The notes under the pieces are model-generated. The model had not been told where the DNA came from. It ran no database searches and saw only the letters and a list, made by a program, of their open reading frames with translations. The translations under genes were made by a program, and so were the position numbers. This document shows, one piece after another, positions 39,788 through 49,085 of a DNA stretch of 64,000 nt (position 1 is the stretch's first letter; each line of letters starts with the position of its first letter). The DNA is taken from contig NZ_JAIELN010000007.1 of assembly GCF_019753045.1 (NCBI RefSeq), positions 62,001-126,000 on the forward strand, given 5' to 3'. The DNA is from Hyphomicrobium sp. GTDB taxonomy: Bacteria > Pseudomonadota > Alphaproteobacteria > Rhizobiales > Hyphomicrobiaceae.

Positions 39788-39819
39788 AAGGCCCCGGAGT
39801 TCGCTTCGGGGCCTTTTTT
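39788..39819 (+). terminator. Intrinsic terminator after hppA
   Basis: AAGGCCCCG at 39788-39796 pairs with CGGGGCCTT around GAGTTCGCTT, followed by six T. It may serve both strands, because the A-rich side also faces the gene at 39853. Confidence 0.9.
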
Positions 39820-39852
39820 GTATCCGTTCGCCTGCCGTCGTCTAAGCCGAGA

Positions 39853-40107
39853 TCAGCCGACCAGCTTCGGGTCTTCGCTGTCGTGCACGTGCCCGATGGC
39901 TTTGAGAAAGCGCTTGTCGAGAAGCGAAGGCCTCAGAAGCACCTTTTCCGAGTGGACATCCTTCACGGCCGAGCGCGGTATGACGAACTCGCCTGCGTTC
40001 TCCACGTAGATGACGAGTGAGGTGGGGGTGACTTCGCGGACGGCGCCGATGCCGTCCTTGCCGTCAACCAGGAAAGCCATGAAGCCAACTTCTATGTGTT
40101 CGGTCAT
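39853..40107 (-). CDS. Conserved hypothetical protein, small beta-rich
   Basis: An 84-residue protein beginning MTEHIEVGFMAFLVDGKDGIGAVREVTPTSLVIYVEN. The pattern of short strands, with DGIGAVREV and EFVIPRSAVKDVHSEKVLL, resembles PRC-barrel or DUF2171 proteins, but I cannot assign the family firmly. It lacks a signal peptide and membrane span. Between it and bamE (40108-40305) I see no gene. Confidence 0.65.
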   Translation of the reverse strand: MTEHIEVGFMAFLVDGKDGIGAVREVTPTSLVIYVENAGEFVIPRSAVKDVHSEKVLLRPSLLDKRFLKAIGHVHDSEDPKLVG

Positions 40108-40305
40108 GTGTTATCCCTGCGCTGTTGCGTAGAGGGCCGACCATGGAACGGGCCGCCCGAACCAAGGTTGATCTGCGTCTTTCGCGGTGCCGTTGCAAGC
40201 GCAGCGCCGCTGTGAGGAAAGAATATAGCAGTCGCCGCGCCCGAAACGATAGGCAACGATAGGCGAGATCATGCGATTGCGAGATCAGGTAAAGTAAATA
40301 TCCGG

Positions 40306-40794
40306 TTAGCCGCCGCCGAAGAGCTGTTGCTTGCCGAGGTTCCGGAACAATTGCTTCAGGATGCCTTCGTCTTTGCCGCCAGGGGCCGGTGTTTTGCGGC
40401 TGGCGAAATCGAAGATCTTTCCGTCCTTCAGGCCGTAATTCGCAATACTGTCGACGGTGCCGCCCTGGTTGAAATAGACCGCGACGACTTGCCGGTCGGT
40501 CTCGGTCGGAAGGAAAAACGACTTTTGACTGTCGGTGCTCGATATATAGTAGAAGGCGCGTCCGTCGCCGACGACCGCCGTGGTCGCCGGAGTGCCGAGC
40601 GATGTGCGCACTTGGTCCTGGCTCATTCCGGGCTGAATGGACTGCAAGTCGGTCGCCCTGAACTGCTGGCCGTGCTTGGTGATCGTCGGACTGCCGCACG
40701 CCGCCAGGAAGACGGTTGACGCCAGTAAGCCTGAGCGAAGGATCGCCTTGAGTAGCTCACTTGAATGGCCGTGCTTTTTCATTTGAACTTTCAT
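40306..40794 (-). CDS. bamE: Outer membrane assembly factor BamE
   Basis: A 162-residue lipoprotein (lipobox FLAAC, Cys about residue 33) of the BamE/SmpA/OmlA family, a subunit of the beta-barrel assembly machine. The family signature HGQQFRATDLQSIQPGMSQDQVRTSLGTP is at about residues 41-69. The C-terminal 50 residues (SRKTPAPGGKDEG...) are a non-conserved tail, as usual in alphaproteobacteria. It is divergent from the chaperone gene at 40935. Confidence 0.92.
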   Translation of the reverse strand: MKVQMKKHGHSSELLKAILRSGLLASTVFLAACGSPTITKHGQQFRATDLQSIQPGMSQDQVRTSLGTPATTAVVGDGRAFYYISSTDSQKSFFLPTETDRQVVAVYFNQGGTVDSIANYGLKDGKIFDFASRKTPAPGGKDEGILKQLFRNLGKQQLFGGG

Positions 40795-40934
40795 TCTGGC
40801 GCGAATCTCTTCGCCCTATCGCCGCCGTGTGTTTAGATTGTGCGTCAAAAGCCGGCAACTGCGCGCCCCCGTGGCCGCACGGCATGATCCCCAGACATTT
40901 GCTCTGCTCGTGCTGCTAACCAAGGAATCCGATT

Positions 40935-41513
40935 ATGTTGCGATGGCTAAGGCAACGGGCCGAAACCAGCCGCAAAGCAGAAGAGCTTTATGGCAGCGTC
41001 GTGGCCGCGGCGCGGCAGCCGGATTTTTACGGTGCCCTCGGTGTTCCGGACACACCGGAAGGCCGGTTCGAGCTGGTTGCACTCCATCTTTTTCTCGCGC
41101 TCGAAGGCTTGCGGGGGCAAGGGACCGCCGCCGAAGCGCTCGCGCGGCGCACGATCGAAACTTTCGTCATTGATATGGACGACTGCATGCGCGAGATGGG
41201 GGTTGGGGACCTAACGGTGCCGAAGAAGGTTAAGCGGGCGGCGGCGGCCTTCTACGAGCGCGCTTCGATCTATCGCCAAGATCTGATTGAGGATCGGGCC
41301 GGCGCAGGCGCTCCGCGCCTAACCAAAAGCGTCCGCGGCTATGTCTTTGCGGATTCCGTTGAGCGGGAAGGCGGCGCAGCCGGACTTGCGCACTACATGC
41401 AAGCCGCTTCATCCGCCCTCGCGGATCACGCATTCGGTGAATTCGTAGATGCCGGAATGGCGAGCCGGCTGCTTGCCACTGCCACATCAAAACACAAGGT
41501 ATCAATGACGTGA
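40935..41513 (+). CDS. Ubiquinol-cytochrome c chaperone family protein
   Basis: A 192-residue helical protein of the Cbp3/UQCC1-like family, which helps to assemble the cytochrome bc1 complex in mitochondria and probably in alphaproteobacteria. Conserved segments: AEELYGSVVAAARQPDFYGALGVPDTPEGRFEL and FVIDMDDCMREMGVGDLTVPKKVK. It overlaps the next gene by 4 bases (GTGA), so the two are co-translated, although their roles differ. Confidence 0.9.
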   Translation: MLRWLRQRAETSRKAEELYGSVVAAARQPDFYGALGVPDTPEGRFELVALHLFLALEGLRGQGTAAEALARRTIETFVIDMDDCMREMGVGDLTVPKKVKRAAAAFYERASIYRQDLIEDRAGAGAPRLTKSVRGYVFADSVEREGGAAGLAHYMQAASSALADHAFGEFVDAGMASRLLATATSKHKVSMT

Positions 41514-42028
41514 CCGACCAACTGAATTGGATCGAAAAGGCGGCGGAAATTCCGGCCAGCGGATTGGAACGCGACCGCGCGGCGACGTCCGCTGAGCTTC
41601 AAGCCATTGCCCAGGCTCTCGATATCCTGAAAGTCGCCAGCCTTTCCACGAACTATCGCATCAATGCGATAGCCGGAAACGGCTACCGGCTGCGCGGCAC
41701 GATCACGGCGAACGTCGAGCAGGCATGCGTTGTGTCGCTCGAGCCCGTGAGCGGCAAGGTGGAAGCTCCTTACGAGGTCGAGTTCTTTCCGACCGTCGAC
41801 GTCAAGGATGACGAAGAGGAAGCCTCGATCCTCGAAGGCACCGATATCGAGGTCCTTGAACACGGCATCATTCCGGTCGGCCGGATCGTCTACGAGACGC
41901 TGTCTGCGTCCCTCGACCCATATCCGCGCCGTCCGGACGCCGAGTTCAATTGGGAGGACCCGAAGGCCAAGGACCCCGACAAGGTGAGCCCCTTCGCGGC
42001 TTTGTCCAAGCTCAAGCCTCCCGGCTGA
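41510..42028 (+). CDS. DUF177 (YceD-like) protein
   Basis: A 172-residue protein. The DUF177 core runs at about residues 50-150 (GYRLRGTITANVEQACVVSLEPV...EYEVEFFPTV with the PRRPDAEF end block). In many bacteria yceD genes precede rpmF and plsX; here rpmF is absent and plsX follows directly. YceD is linked to 23S rRNA or ribosome assembly, though the mechanism is uncertain. Translation starts with a GTG that overlaps the stop of the previous gene. Confidence 0.88.
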   Translation: MTDQLNWIEKAAEIPASGLERDRAATSAELQAIAQALDILKVASLSTNYRINAIAGNGYRLRGTITANVEQACVVSLEPVSGKVEAPYEVEFFPTVDVKDDEEEASILEGTDIEVLEHGIIPVGRIVYETLSASLDPYPRRPDAEFNWEDPKAKDPDKVSPFAALSKLKPPG

Positions 42029-42238
42029 AGTGACCCCGTTTCGGCGCTGGGAGGCGGCCGAAGTGGATAAAATGTCAAGCCAAAACCGGGGGATATGAGT
42101 GCTTCTGTCACGAGGCGCGATTTCGCCTTGTGGGCGGGCTCCAAAAGGCTATGGTCTCGCCCGATTTCGGGGAAATATAAGGCCCATGCCGGGTCTGGCA
42201 CCTCCTCAGTGCCAATATGGCTTCAACGGCAATCAAGA

Positions 42239-43324
42239 ATGGCGAGTCCAAAGACTATCGCGCTGGACGCAATGGGTGGCGATCACGGTCCGGAGGTTGT
42301 CGTCCCCGGGGCGGCATTGTCCCTGGAGCGCCAACCTGCGCTGAGCTTCATCTTCTACGGCGACCAGCCGCGCATTGAAGCCGCTATCGCGCGACATCCC
42401 TCACTGCGCGCCAAAGCGCGTATCGTGCACACGGATCATGTGATCGCGATGCACGAGAAGCCGAGCCAAGCCTTGCGCCGTGGCAAGGGCTCCAGCATGT
42501 GGCTGCCGCTCGAAGCCGTGAAGTCCGGCGAGGCTGATGCTGCGGTTTCGGCAGGAAACACCGGCGCCCTGATGGCCATAGCGAAGCTGGTGCTTCGGCC
42601 GATCGCCGGCATTGAACGCCCGGCAATCGCAGCCATTTGGCCGACGATCAAATCGGAATGCATCGTCCTCGATGTTGGTGCCAATATCGGCGCGACAGCC
42701 GGCCAGCTTGCTGATTTTTCGCTGATGGGCGCCGCGATGGCGCGCGCCGTATTCCATATCGAGCGGCCGTCCGTCGGCCTCTTGAACGTCGGCACCGAAG
42801 AGATGAAGGGCAACGAAGACGTCAAGGCCGCACACGCGCTGCTGAAGTCGATCGACGCCCTGCCGCTCGAATACAAAGGCTTTGTCGAAGGCGATCAGAT
42901 CGGTCGCGGCACGGTCGATGTCATCGTCGTGGAAGGCTTCGCAGGCAACATCGCCTTGAAAACGGCGGAAGGCACGGCAAAGCAGATCAGCAGCTATCTT
43001 CGCGCCGCCATGACGAGTTCCGTGCTGAGCAAGATCGGCGCCTTCCTGGCGCAAGGCGGCTTCCGCGTGCTGAAGGAAAAGATGGACCCGAGGCGCGTCA
43101 ACGGCGGTACGTTCCTCGGCCTGAACGGTATCGCGGTGAAGAGCCATGGCGGCACGGACGCCTTTGGATTTGCGAGCGCGGTGGATCTTGCTTACGAAAT
43201 GGCCGATTCCGGTTTGATCGCGCGCCTGACGGCGGATATCGACGTTTTTCATCATAGGCTTTCCGGCGCCGCCGGCGGTTCGCAGCCGCAGAGCGCGACG
43301 GGCAGCCCACTCGGAAAGGCATAG
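42239..43324 (+). CDS. plsX: Phosphate acyltransferase PlsX
   Basis: A 361-residue enzyme that turns acyl-ACP into acyl-phosphate for phospholipid synthesis. The start of the family domain, [19 protein letters not shown], is at residues 6-24, with the [10 protein letters not shown] and [14 protein letters not shown] blocks later. The true start is the ATG at 42239; an upstream in-frame ATG at 42095 gives 48 residues without family match. fabH follows after 2 bases. Confidence 0.95.
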   Translation: MASPKTIALDAMGGDHGPEVVVPGAALSLERQPALSFIFYGDQPRIEAAIARHPSLRAKARIVHTDHVIAMHEKPSQALRRGKGSSMWLPLEAVKSGEADAAVSAGNTGALMAIAKLVLRPIAGIERPAIAAIWPTIKSECIVLDVGANIGATAGQLADFSLMGAAMARAVFHIERPSVGLLNVGTEEMKGNEDVKAAHALLKSIDALPLEYKGFVEGDQIGRGTVDVIVVEGFAGNIALKTAEGTAKQISSYLRAAMTSSVLSKIGAFLAQGGFRVLKEKMDPRRVNGGTFLGLNGIAVKSHGGTDAFGFASAVDLAYEMADSGLIARLTADIDVFHHRLSGAAGGSQPQSATGSPLGKA

Positions 43325-43326
43325 AT

Positions 43327-44304
43327 TTGGCAGTCCTTCGTTCTGTCATTCGCGGCGTCGGCGCACATTTGCCGAAGCGCATTGTGACCAATGACGACCT
43401 CGCAAAAATCGTCGATACGAGCGACAGCTGGATTCAAGAACGATCCGGCATCGTCTGCCGCCATATCGCCGATGAAAATGAGTTGACGTCGGACCTCGGC
43501 GCCGCGGCAGCCAAGCAGGCATTGGTCCGGGCAGGGATCGATCCCGTCGACATCGACCTCATCGTCTGTGCGACGGCAACCCCCGACCGCACGTTCCCAG
43601 CAACGGCAGTCAGAATCCAGTCGATGCTCGGCGTCACGAAGGGCGCAGCGTTCGACGTACAGGCGGTGTGCTCGGGCTTCGTCTACGCCATGACCATTGC
43701 CGACAACTTCCTGAAACTCGGGCAATCCAAGCGCGCGCTCGTCATCGGCGCCGAAACCTTCTCGCGCATTCTCGATTGGTCGGATCGTTCGACGTGCGTT
43801 CTATTCGGCGACGGCGCCGGCGCGGTCGTGCTCGAGGCGCAGCCGCAGCACGGAACCAACGACGACAAGGGCATTCTCTCGACGAGAATTCGCTCGGACG
43901 GCCGCTTCGAGGATTTGCTCTACGTCGACGGCGGCCCGGGATCGACCAAAACCGTTGGCCACCTCCGCATGAATGGCCGCGAGGTTTTCCGGCATGCCGT
44001 CCAGAAGATTTCGGGCGTCATCGAAGAAACGCTCGTCGAAACAGGCTACGCAGCCGACGAAATCGATCTCTACATTCCCCACCAGGCCAACAAGCGCATT
44101 CTCGACGGTATTGCGAAAAAGCTGGGCGTTGCGCCCGAGAAAATCGTGATGACGCTCGACAGGCACGGCAACACGTCGGCCGCGTCCATCCCATTGGCTC
44201 TCAATGACGCCTTCGAGGCCCACCGCGTTAAGGAGGGCAGCCTCATCCTGATGGAAGCGATGGGTGGTGGCTTTACCTGGGGCGCCGTACTTGCCCGCTG
44301 GTAG
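43327..44304 (+). CDS. fabH: Beta-ketoacyl-ACP synthase III
   Basis: A 325-residue condensing enzyme that starts fatty-acid synthesis from acetyl-CoA and malonyl-ACP. The catalytic triad is visible: Cys in [10 protein letters not shown] (about residue 116), His in PHQANKRIL (about residue 252) and Asn in [10 protein letters not shown] (about residue 281). Translation begins with TTG at 43327, immediately after the plsX stop, so the pair is co-translated. Confidence 0.95.
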   Translation: MAVLRSVIRGVGAHLPKRIVTNDDLAKIVDTSDSWIQERSGIVCRHIADENELTSDLGAAAAKQALVRAGIDPVDIDLIVCATATPDRTFPATAVRIQSMLGVTKGAAFDVQAVCSGFVYAMTIADNFLKLGQSKRALVIGAETFSRILDWSDRSTCVLFGDGAGAVVLEAQPQHGTNDDKGILSTRIRSDGRFEDLLYVDGGPGSTKTVGHLRMNGREVFRHAVQKISGVIEETLVETGYAADEIDLYIPHQANKRILDGIAKKLGVAPEKIVMTLDRHGNTSAASIPLALNDAFEAHRVKEGSLILMEAMGGGFTWGAVLARW

Positions 44305-44431
44305 GCAAATTGGTGCACTGCAGCGTAGAAAGTCGTGATTTTTCAGTCGCTTGTTCGCCCCTCCCGTTGACCCCGCGACCAACCGCCGCTACCATAACCG
44401 GTCAGAACGGATGTTCGGCTGGGAGAACAAA

Positions 44432-44737
44432 ATGGCGGGCAAGACGTTGACGCGGGCAGATCTTGCTGAAGCCGTCGTCGAAAAAGTTGGGTTGCCGCGC
44501 AACGAGAGCCAGGATCTCGTTGAGCGTGTCCTGGATGAGATTTCGGGAAGCTTGGCGGAAGGCGATGCGGTTAAGCTTTCGTCCTTCGGATCCTTCGGCA
44601 TCCGCCAAAAAGGCGAACGCGTCGGACGCAATCCGAAAACCGGCGAGGAAGTTCCGATCACGCCGCGGCGCGTCTTGGTGTTCCGCCCATCGAACATCAT
44701 GAAGGACCGTATCAACAAGGGTCACGCGAAACGTTAG
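44432..44737 (+). CDS. ihfA: Integration host factor alpha subunit
   Basis: A 101-residue DNA-bending protein of the HU/IHF family; with IHF beta it bends DNA in transcription, replication and phage integration. The DNA-binding arm reads [23 protein letters not shown], and [14 protein letters not shown] precedes it. Start at 44432 has a GGGA site; an upstream in-frame ATG at 44411 is possible. Its presence near a phage attachment site is coincidental as far as I can tell. Confidence 0.94.
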   Translation: MAGKTLTRADLAEAVVEKVGLPRNESQDLVERVLDEISGSLAEGDAVKLSSFGSFGIRQKGERVGRNPKTGEEVPITPRRVLVFRPSNIMKDRINKGHAKR

Positions 44738-44810
44738 AGATCCGATTGCATCGCGACGGAACTGAGCGTTCAATCGTTCGTAGCTACGGTACTCGCGAGG
44801 GCACGATACC

Positions 44811-45338
44811 ATGAACAAGTCTGCGGAGGCATTTCGCACGATCGGTGAAGTGGCTGACGAGCTGCAGATTCCGAAGCATGTTCTGCGCTTTTGGGAAGGA
44901 CGATTCCCGCAGATCCGTCCGATGAAGCGCGGAGGCGGACGGCGTTATTACCGCCCTGAGGATATGGAGTTGCTGCGGGGCATCCGCGCGCTGCTTCATG
45001 CTGAAGGCTACACGATACGCGGCGTCCAGAAGATCCTCCGGGAACACGGCGTCGAGCAGGTCAAGGCCGCGGCTCACCGGGTTGCGGCAGCGCAGGCCGC
45101 GGCGGCTCCGGCCGAGCCGGCGAGCCGCAAGCGCGGAAGGAAGCCCGTAGCGAGAGCGACGGCAACGGCCGCACAACCCGAAGACAAAGGATCCGAAAAA
45201 ACCGTCGTCCCGGTCAAAGTTCAGATTCTGGCTGCAATCCGCGAACTCGAAATCGCGCGCGCCATTCTCCGCGGCCAGCCGCTCAATGCAACGGATGGTG
45301 CCGACGATCTGAAGAAGCCGCGTGCAGGCCGGTCGTAA
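44811..45338 (+). CDS. MerR family transcriptional regulator
   Basis: A 175-residue regulator. The N-terminal winged helix-turn-helix ([48 protein letters not shown], residues 9-58) is a clear MerR DNA-binding domain. A coiled linker follows, and the C-terminal part is Ala/Pro-rich with no effector cysteines. MerR genes of this type follow ihfA in many Rhizobiales, and there they lie next to a tRNA-Pro gene; here about 5 kb of other genes separates the two. Confidence 0.9.
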   Translation: MNKSAEAFRTIGEVADELQIPKHVLRFWEGRFPQIRPMKRGGGRRYYRPEDMELLRGIRALLHAEGYTIRGVQKILREHGVEQVKAAAHRVAAAQAAAAPAEPASRKRGRKPVARATATAAQPEDKGSEKTVVPVKVQILAAIRELEIARAILRGQPLNATDGADDLKKPRAGRS

Positions 45339-45363
45339 GCATCAAGCCGCGGTGCAAACAGAC

Positions 45364-46098
45364 ATGCCCGCTCATAACGAGGGCCGCGACAAGGCCCCCA
45401 ACGATCTTGAGGTATTCTTCGTCGATCTCGTCAAATCGGCGGCGCTTCTCGAAGCCGAGGAAGAGGCGACACCCCGACTTTCCGCATCCGACGACGAACG
45501 CGCGAGCGCCATGGCCGATCGCGAGGCAGCGCGGCATTGGCGTGCCACGCGCATTGCGACCCGCATCGTGCTTGAACGCGCTGGAGGCGACGCGTTCCGG
45601 AGATTGAATTTCGAGATCGAAACCGGGGGCCGCCCGAGACTAGCCGGAGCTCCGCATTTCAACGTCTCTCACACCGGCGAAGCCGCACTCATCGTCGTCT
45701 CGAAAGAGATGCAGCCCGGCGTCGACCTCGAGCGAAGGGAACGTCGCCTCCGGATGTCGGATGAGCGACGGCAGCGGATCATCAGCGCCGCCCAACGAAT
45801 GGGAGCCCGACAGGCATTGTCGCCGGCGTCCGACACCGACGTCATCGTGGCGTGGGTCCGCCTTGAAGCTGCCGCCAAGGCGCTTGGTTCGGGTATCGGC
45901 CGATTGCTGACGGAGCATGGCGTCGTCGGAGGCAGTCGCGCGGTCCACGCGCAAGACTCAGAATTTGATCTCCAGATCCGGGATCTGGTCGTCGGAGATC
46001 AGTTCGTGGCGGCAGTCGCAGCCCAACGTCTTCCTGAAAGAATAGACGTGACTTTGTTCCCGGCCGATAACCTCGGCGGGTTCATAAGCGGCAAATGA
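45364..46098 (+). CDS. 4'-phosphopantetheinyl transferase family protein
   Basis: A 244-residue enzyme of the Sfp/AcpT superfamily, which activates carrier proteins of fatty-acid, polyketide or peptide synthesis by attaching phosphopantetheine. The signature region reads HFNVSHTGEAALI, GVDLERRER (metal-binding Asp and Glu) and WVRLEAAAKALGSGIG. The usual Lys before the catalytic Glu is Leu here. No synthase gene is nearby, so the target is unknown. Confidence 0.82.
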   Translation: MPAHNEGRDKAPNDLEVFFVDLVKSAALLEAEEEATPRLSASDDERASAMADREAARHWRATRIATRIVLERAGGDAFRRLNFEIETGGRPRLAGAPHFNVSHTGEAALIVVSKEMQPGVDLERRERRLRMSDERRQRIISAAQRMGARQALSPASDTDVIVAWVRLEAAAKALGSGIGRLLTEHGVVGGSRAVHAQDSEFDLQIRDLVVGDQFVAAVAAQRLPERIDVTLFPADNLGGFISGK

Positions 46099-46126
46099 CA
46101 GCCAGTGTCCGGAACGTGATCCGCAA

Positions 46127-47416
46127 TCAGGGAGCGTAGCCGAATAGCTTCGGCCACGGATTGCTGACCGTCTTCTGCTCCCGGTTATGCCGGTTGCGTT
46201 GCCGGGGGGGAGTATCGGACTTCGACTCAGCCTTTGCATTCGTGACCGAACCGCTCTCGGAGTCCGACGCGCTCTGCTTGCCCGTCGCCGGAGCGGCCTC
46301 GAAAGCCGTCGCGGACGGATCTTTGACTGCGAGCAGGATGTTCGACTCCGTCGGCCGCCAGCGGTAGCCGAGGCTGAAATCGATCGGTTTCGCGTTCCCC
46401 TTTGCGAAAACGTCCTTGAGCCTCGCCTGATATTGCCCGCCGAAGAGGCTGATGGGACCCACGTAACGGCCGTAGGGATGAAGCTGCCAGCCTTGCGCGA
46501 AGAAGCGTATCGGGATGCCGGAGTCGTCCTCAAGCAGCGAAACGCTGTGCGAAAGCAGGAAGTCGCGCACGGTCGAGAAATGATCCGAGTGCATCAGGTA
46601 CGACGCGCTCTTCAAGAAGCTGTCGCCGTGCCCGAGCGTTTCGCAGAAGGTGAGAAACCCGCTGCTCTTGATGCCGCTGTCGGACAAGTCCGTGCTGAAA
46701 TAGTAGATCGTGCGTTTCTTGCCGACATTGGCGTCCGAGAATACGATCTTCGCGCCCCGGCCGGTGGCGTTCGCGATGTTCTCTTCGACCGGATGCAGTG
46801 TGCCGTCGCTCTGCAGATCGAACAGCGAGATGTCGTAGATCGTCTTGCCGGAGCGCGCCAGGAAGGTCATCAGCACAGGCAGTGTGCCGTTGAGCTTGGC
46901 GCGGCTGAAATCGACGCGCATGAATTTCGTCTGGAAGAAGCTGTAGCTCAGAACAGAGCTCAACGACGAGCGAAGGTCCCGGAGGGAACTCGCAATCTCG
47001 CCGCGGGAAAACTTGCGCAGATCCGGGATCTGGCCCGGAGGCTCGAGACCCGCCATCACATAAGTGTCGGCCGACGGAAAGAATGCGTCCGCATATAGAA
47101 AGTCCGGCCCGCTGAAGAGATAGAACAGCACCGGCTGAGGGTTATTGAAATCGCGCGCAACCATGGTGCGGATCTTCGACAGCTGGCGCCGCTCAAGTCC
47201 GTCCCAGGCCTCGTCGAAACTGCGGGAGTATTGCTTCCAATACCCTTCGTTCGTGTACGCCGTAAGGGGCGACCCCGCCGACGGTTGCAACCCGGCGATG
47301 AAACGGGCCGTATCGTTGATACTGGCGCTCGGTTCGGCCTGCGCGGAAAAGGGAATGATCGCGAACGCAACAGCCACGACGGCGGCGATCGCAACGGAGA
47401 CGCGCATTCTAGCCAT
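46127..47416 (-). CDS. Secreted hypothetical protein
   Basis: A 429-residue protein with a Sec signal peptide (residues 1-27, cleavage after AQA). The mature region is well structured (NDTARFIAGLQPS, RDFNNPQPVLFYLFSGPDFLYADAFFP, VYFSTDLSDSGI) and ends in a charged, probably disordered tail (about residues 380-429, with PPRQRNRHNREQK). I recognise no family. It lies 8 bases after the stop of the permease gene on the same strand, so the two are probably one transcript. Confidence 0.72.
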   Translation of the reverse strand: MARMRVSVAIAAVVAVAFAIIPFSAQAEPSASINDTARFIAGLQPSAGSPLTAYTNEGYWKQYSRSFDEAWDGLERRQLSKIRTMVARDFNNPQPVLFYLFSGPDFLYADAFFPSADTYVMAGLEPPGQIPDLRKFSRGEIASSLRDLRSSLSSVLSYSFFQTKFMRVDFSRAKLNGTLPVLMTFLARSGKTIYDISLFDLQSDGTLHPVEENIANATGRGAKIVFSDANVGKKRTIYYFSTDLSDSGIKSSGFLTFCETLGHGDSFLKSASYLMHSDHFSTVRDFLLSHSVSLLEDDSGIPIRFFAQGWQLHPYGRYVGPISLFGGQYQARLKDVFAKGNAKPIDFSLGYRWRPTESNILLAVKDPSATAFEAAPATGKQSASDSESGSVTNAKAESKSDTPPRQRNRHNREQKTVSNPWPKLFGYAP

Positions 47417-47424
47417 GTTTGGTC

Positions 47425-48783
47425 CTATTGAGGTCTTGCATCAACCAACGAACGCCGTTGCGAAAAGGCATAAACGGCCAAACCCGTCAGCATGATGGCA
47501 AGACCAGCCAGCGACTGCAGAGGACGCTCGACAACGAGGTAGTACATCATGAAAGCGGTCACGCCGAGGAAGATAAACGGCGTCACCGGATAGCCCCAGG
47601 TTCGATAGGGACGGGGTAGATCGGGTTCGGTCCAGCGCAGCACGATCACGCCGAGCACGGCCAGGAAAGAGCAAAGCGTGAGGCTGAACTGGATCGTGTC
47701 GAGAACAGCCTCAAAGCTCTGCGTCATGAGCAGCACAGTGACGATACCGAGCTGCAACAGAATTGCGGTCTTGGGAACGCCGTCGCTCGTCGTGTACGAA
47801 AGCGCCCGCAGCAGCGCATGATCTTTGCCCATCGCCATCGTGACGCGAGGTCCGATCCACGTCATGGCGCTGATCGAGGAAATGAGGCCGATGCAGATCA
47901 GCCCTCCGACGATCCGTCCGCCGAATTCGCCGAAAATGTGTTTGCCGGCGACCAGCGCGACGTCGAGCTGTCCGGCCATGGCTGAAATCGGCGTCGTGTA
48001 AAGGAACACGGCGTTGAGAGCGACATAGCCTGCGATGACGATCAAAGTCGCTGCAACGATCGAGCGCGGCAAACTGACGGAAGGTTCGCGAATTTCGCCG
48101 GCGATATAGGTCGCAGCGTTCCAGCCGGAGTAGGCGTACATCACGAAGACAAGGCTGACCGCGAACGGCGCGCTCGCGACATAGGTCCAGTCGTCGGCCG
48201 AGGGGGCGAAGGAAATGGGCTGTGGCGTCCCGTAGGCGAGCCCGGCGATGATCAGCGCAACGATGAGCGCGCCTTTGATCAGCGTCGAGATGTTCTGGAA
48301 TTTGCTGGAGTGCTTGATGCCGCTGAGATGCACTGCGGTTACGATCCAGACGACGGCGAGCCCGAGAAAAAGCGGCGGAATGTCAGGCGAGATCGCTTTG
48401 AAGTAGACGCCGAAGGCCATCGCCGCGAGCGCGATTGGGGCCGAGAACCCGACTGTCGCGGATATCCAGCCTGCGAGAAAGCCGACGGCCGGATGATAGA
48501 TGCGCGAGAGGAAATTGTATTCCCCGCCTGACCGTGGAAACGCCGCAGCCAACTCCGCATAGGCGAGGGCGCCACAAAGCGCCGCAACGCCTCCGACGAT
48601 CCAGAGCAACAGCACCGAGAATGCAGAGGGAATGCTCGCGACCTGAAAGCCAAGGCTGGTGAAAACACCGATGCCGATCATATCGGCAACGGCGAGAGCG
48701 GTGGCGGTGACCGTGGAGACTGTCCGGATATCGAGACCGGAACCCATCGAAGACGGTGCGCGGATGCTGGCGGCAGATGTCAT
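47425..48783 (-). CDS. APC-superfamily amino-acid permease
   Basis: A 452-residue, roughly 12-helix transporter of the amino acid-polyamine-organocation superfamily. The helix 1 signature GIGVFTSLGF (with the unwound GIG segment that holds substrate) and the FVMYAYSGWNAATYIAGEIREP block are typical. Substrate is not deducible. I chose the start at 48783 (MTSAASIRAP) because the 33 residues upstream are Cys/Ser-rich and look non-coding. Confidence 0.88.
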   Translation of the reverse strand: MTSAASIRAPSSMGSGLDIRTVSTVTATALAVADMIGIGVFTSLGFQVASIPSAFSVLLLWIVGGVAALCGALAYAELAAAFPRSGGEYNFLSRIYHPAVGFLAGWISATVGFSAPIALAAMAFGVYFKAISPDIPPLFLGLAVVWIVTAVHLSGIKHSSKFQNISTLIKGALIVALIIAGLAYGTPQPISFAPSADDWTYVASAPFAVSLVFVMYAYSGWNAATYIAGEIREPSVSLPRSIVAATLIVIAGYVALNAVFLYTTPISAMAGQLDVALVAGKHIFGEFGGRIVGGLICIGLISSISAMTWIGPRVTMAMGKDHALLRALSYTTSDGVPKTAILLQLGIVTVLLMTQSFEAVLDTIQFSLTLCSFLAVLGVIVLRWTEPDLPRPYRTWGYPVTPFIFLGVTAFMMYYLVVERPLQSLAGLAIMLTGLAVYAFSQRRSLVDARPQ

Positions 48784-49085
48784 GAAATAGCTTAACCGTG
48801 GCCGACTCGGGGACAGTATTGACTCGGATGCACAGCAACAACTGCCGACAGAACATGTTGAATCCGCGTTGCTAAAATACATCTAGCGCGTTGCGCGCAA
48901 GAACCTGTGCGTGGATTCGCCAAGTGCAGCATAACGTCATCCCTTCGGCATTCGGGCCGGCGCATCTCACGAATTGAACAACTTTGGACTTTACAGCCAC
49001 ACGTCAATTCGTGGGCGAATCGTGGCTGACTCTTCTGTGCGAGGGTAAACGCAACTCTAATGAACGACGACGGAGTGTCGAGCGC
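48784..49085. other. Intergenic region between permease and hydrolase genes
   Basis: About 300 bases between divergent genes. I see no convincing gene or strong terminator. It probably contains the promoters of both genes. Confidence 0.5.
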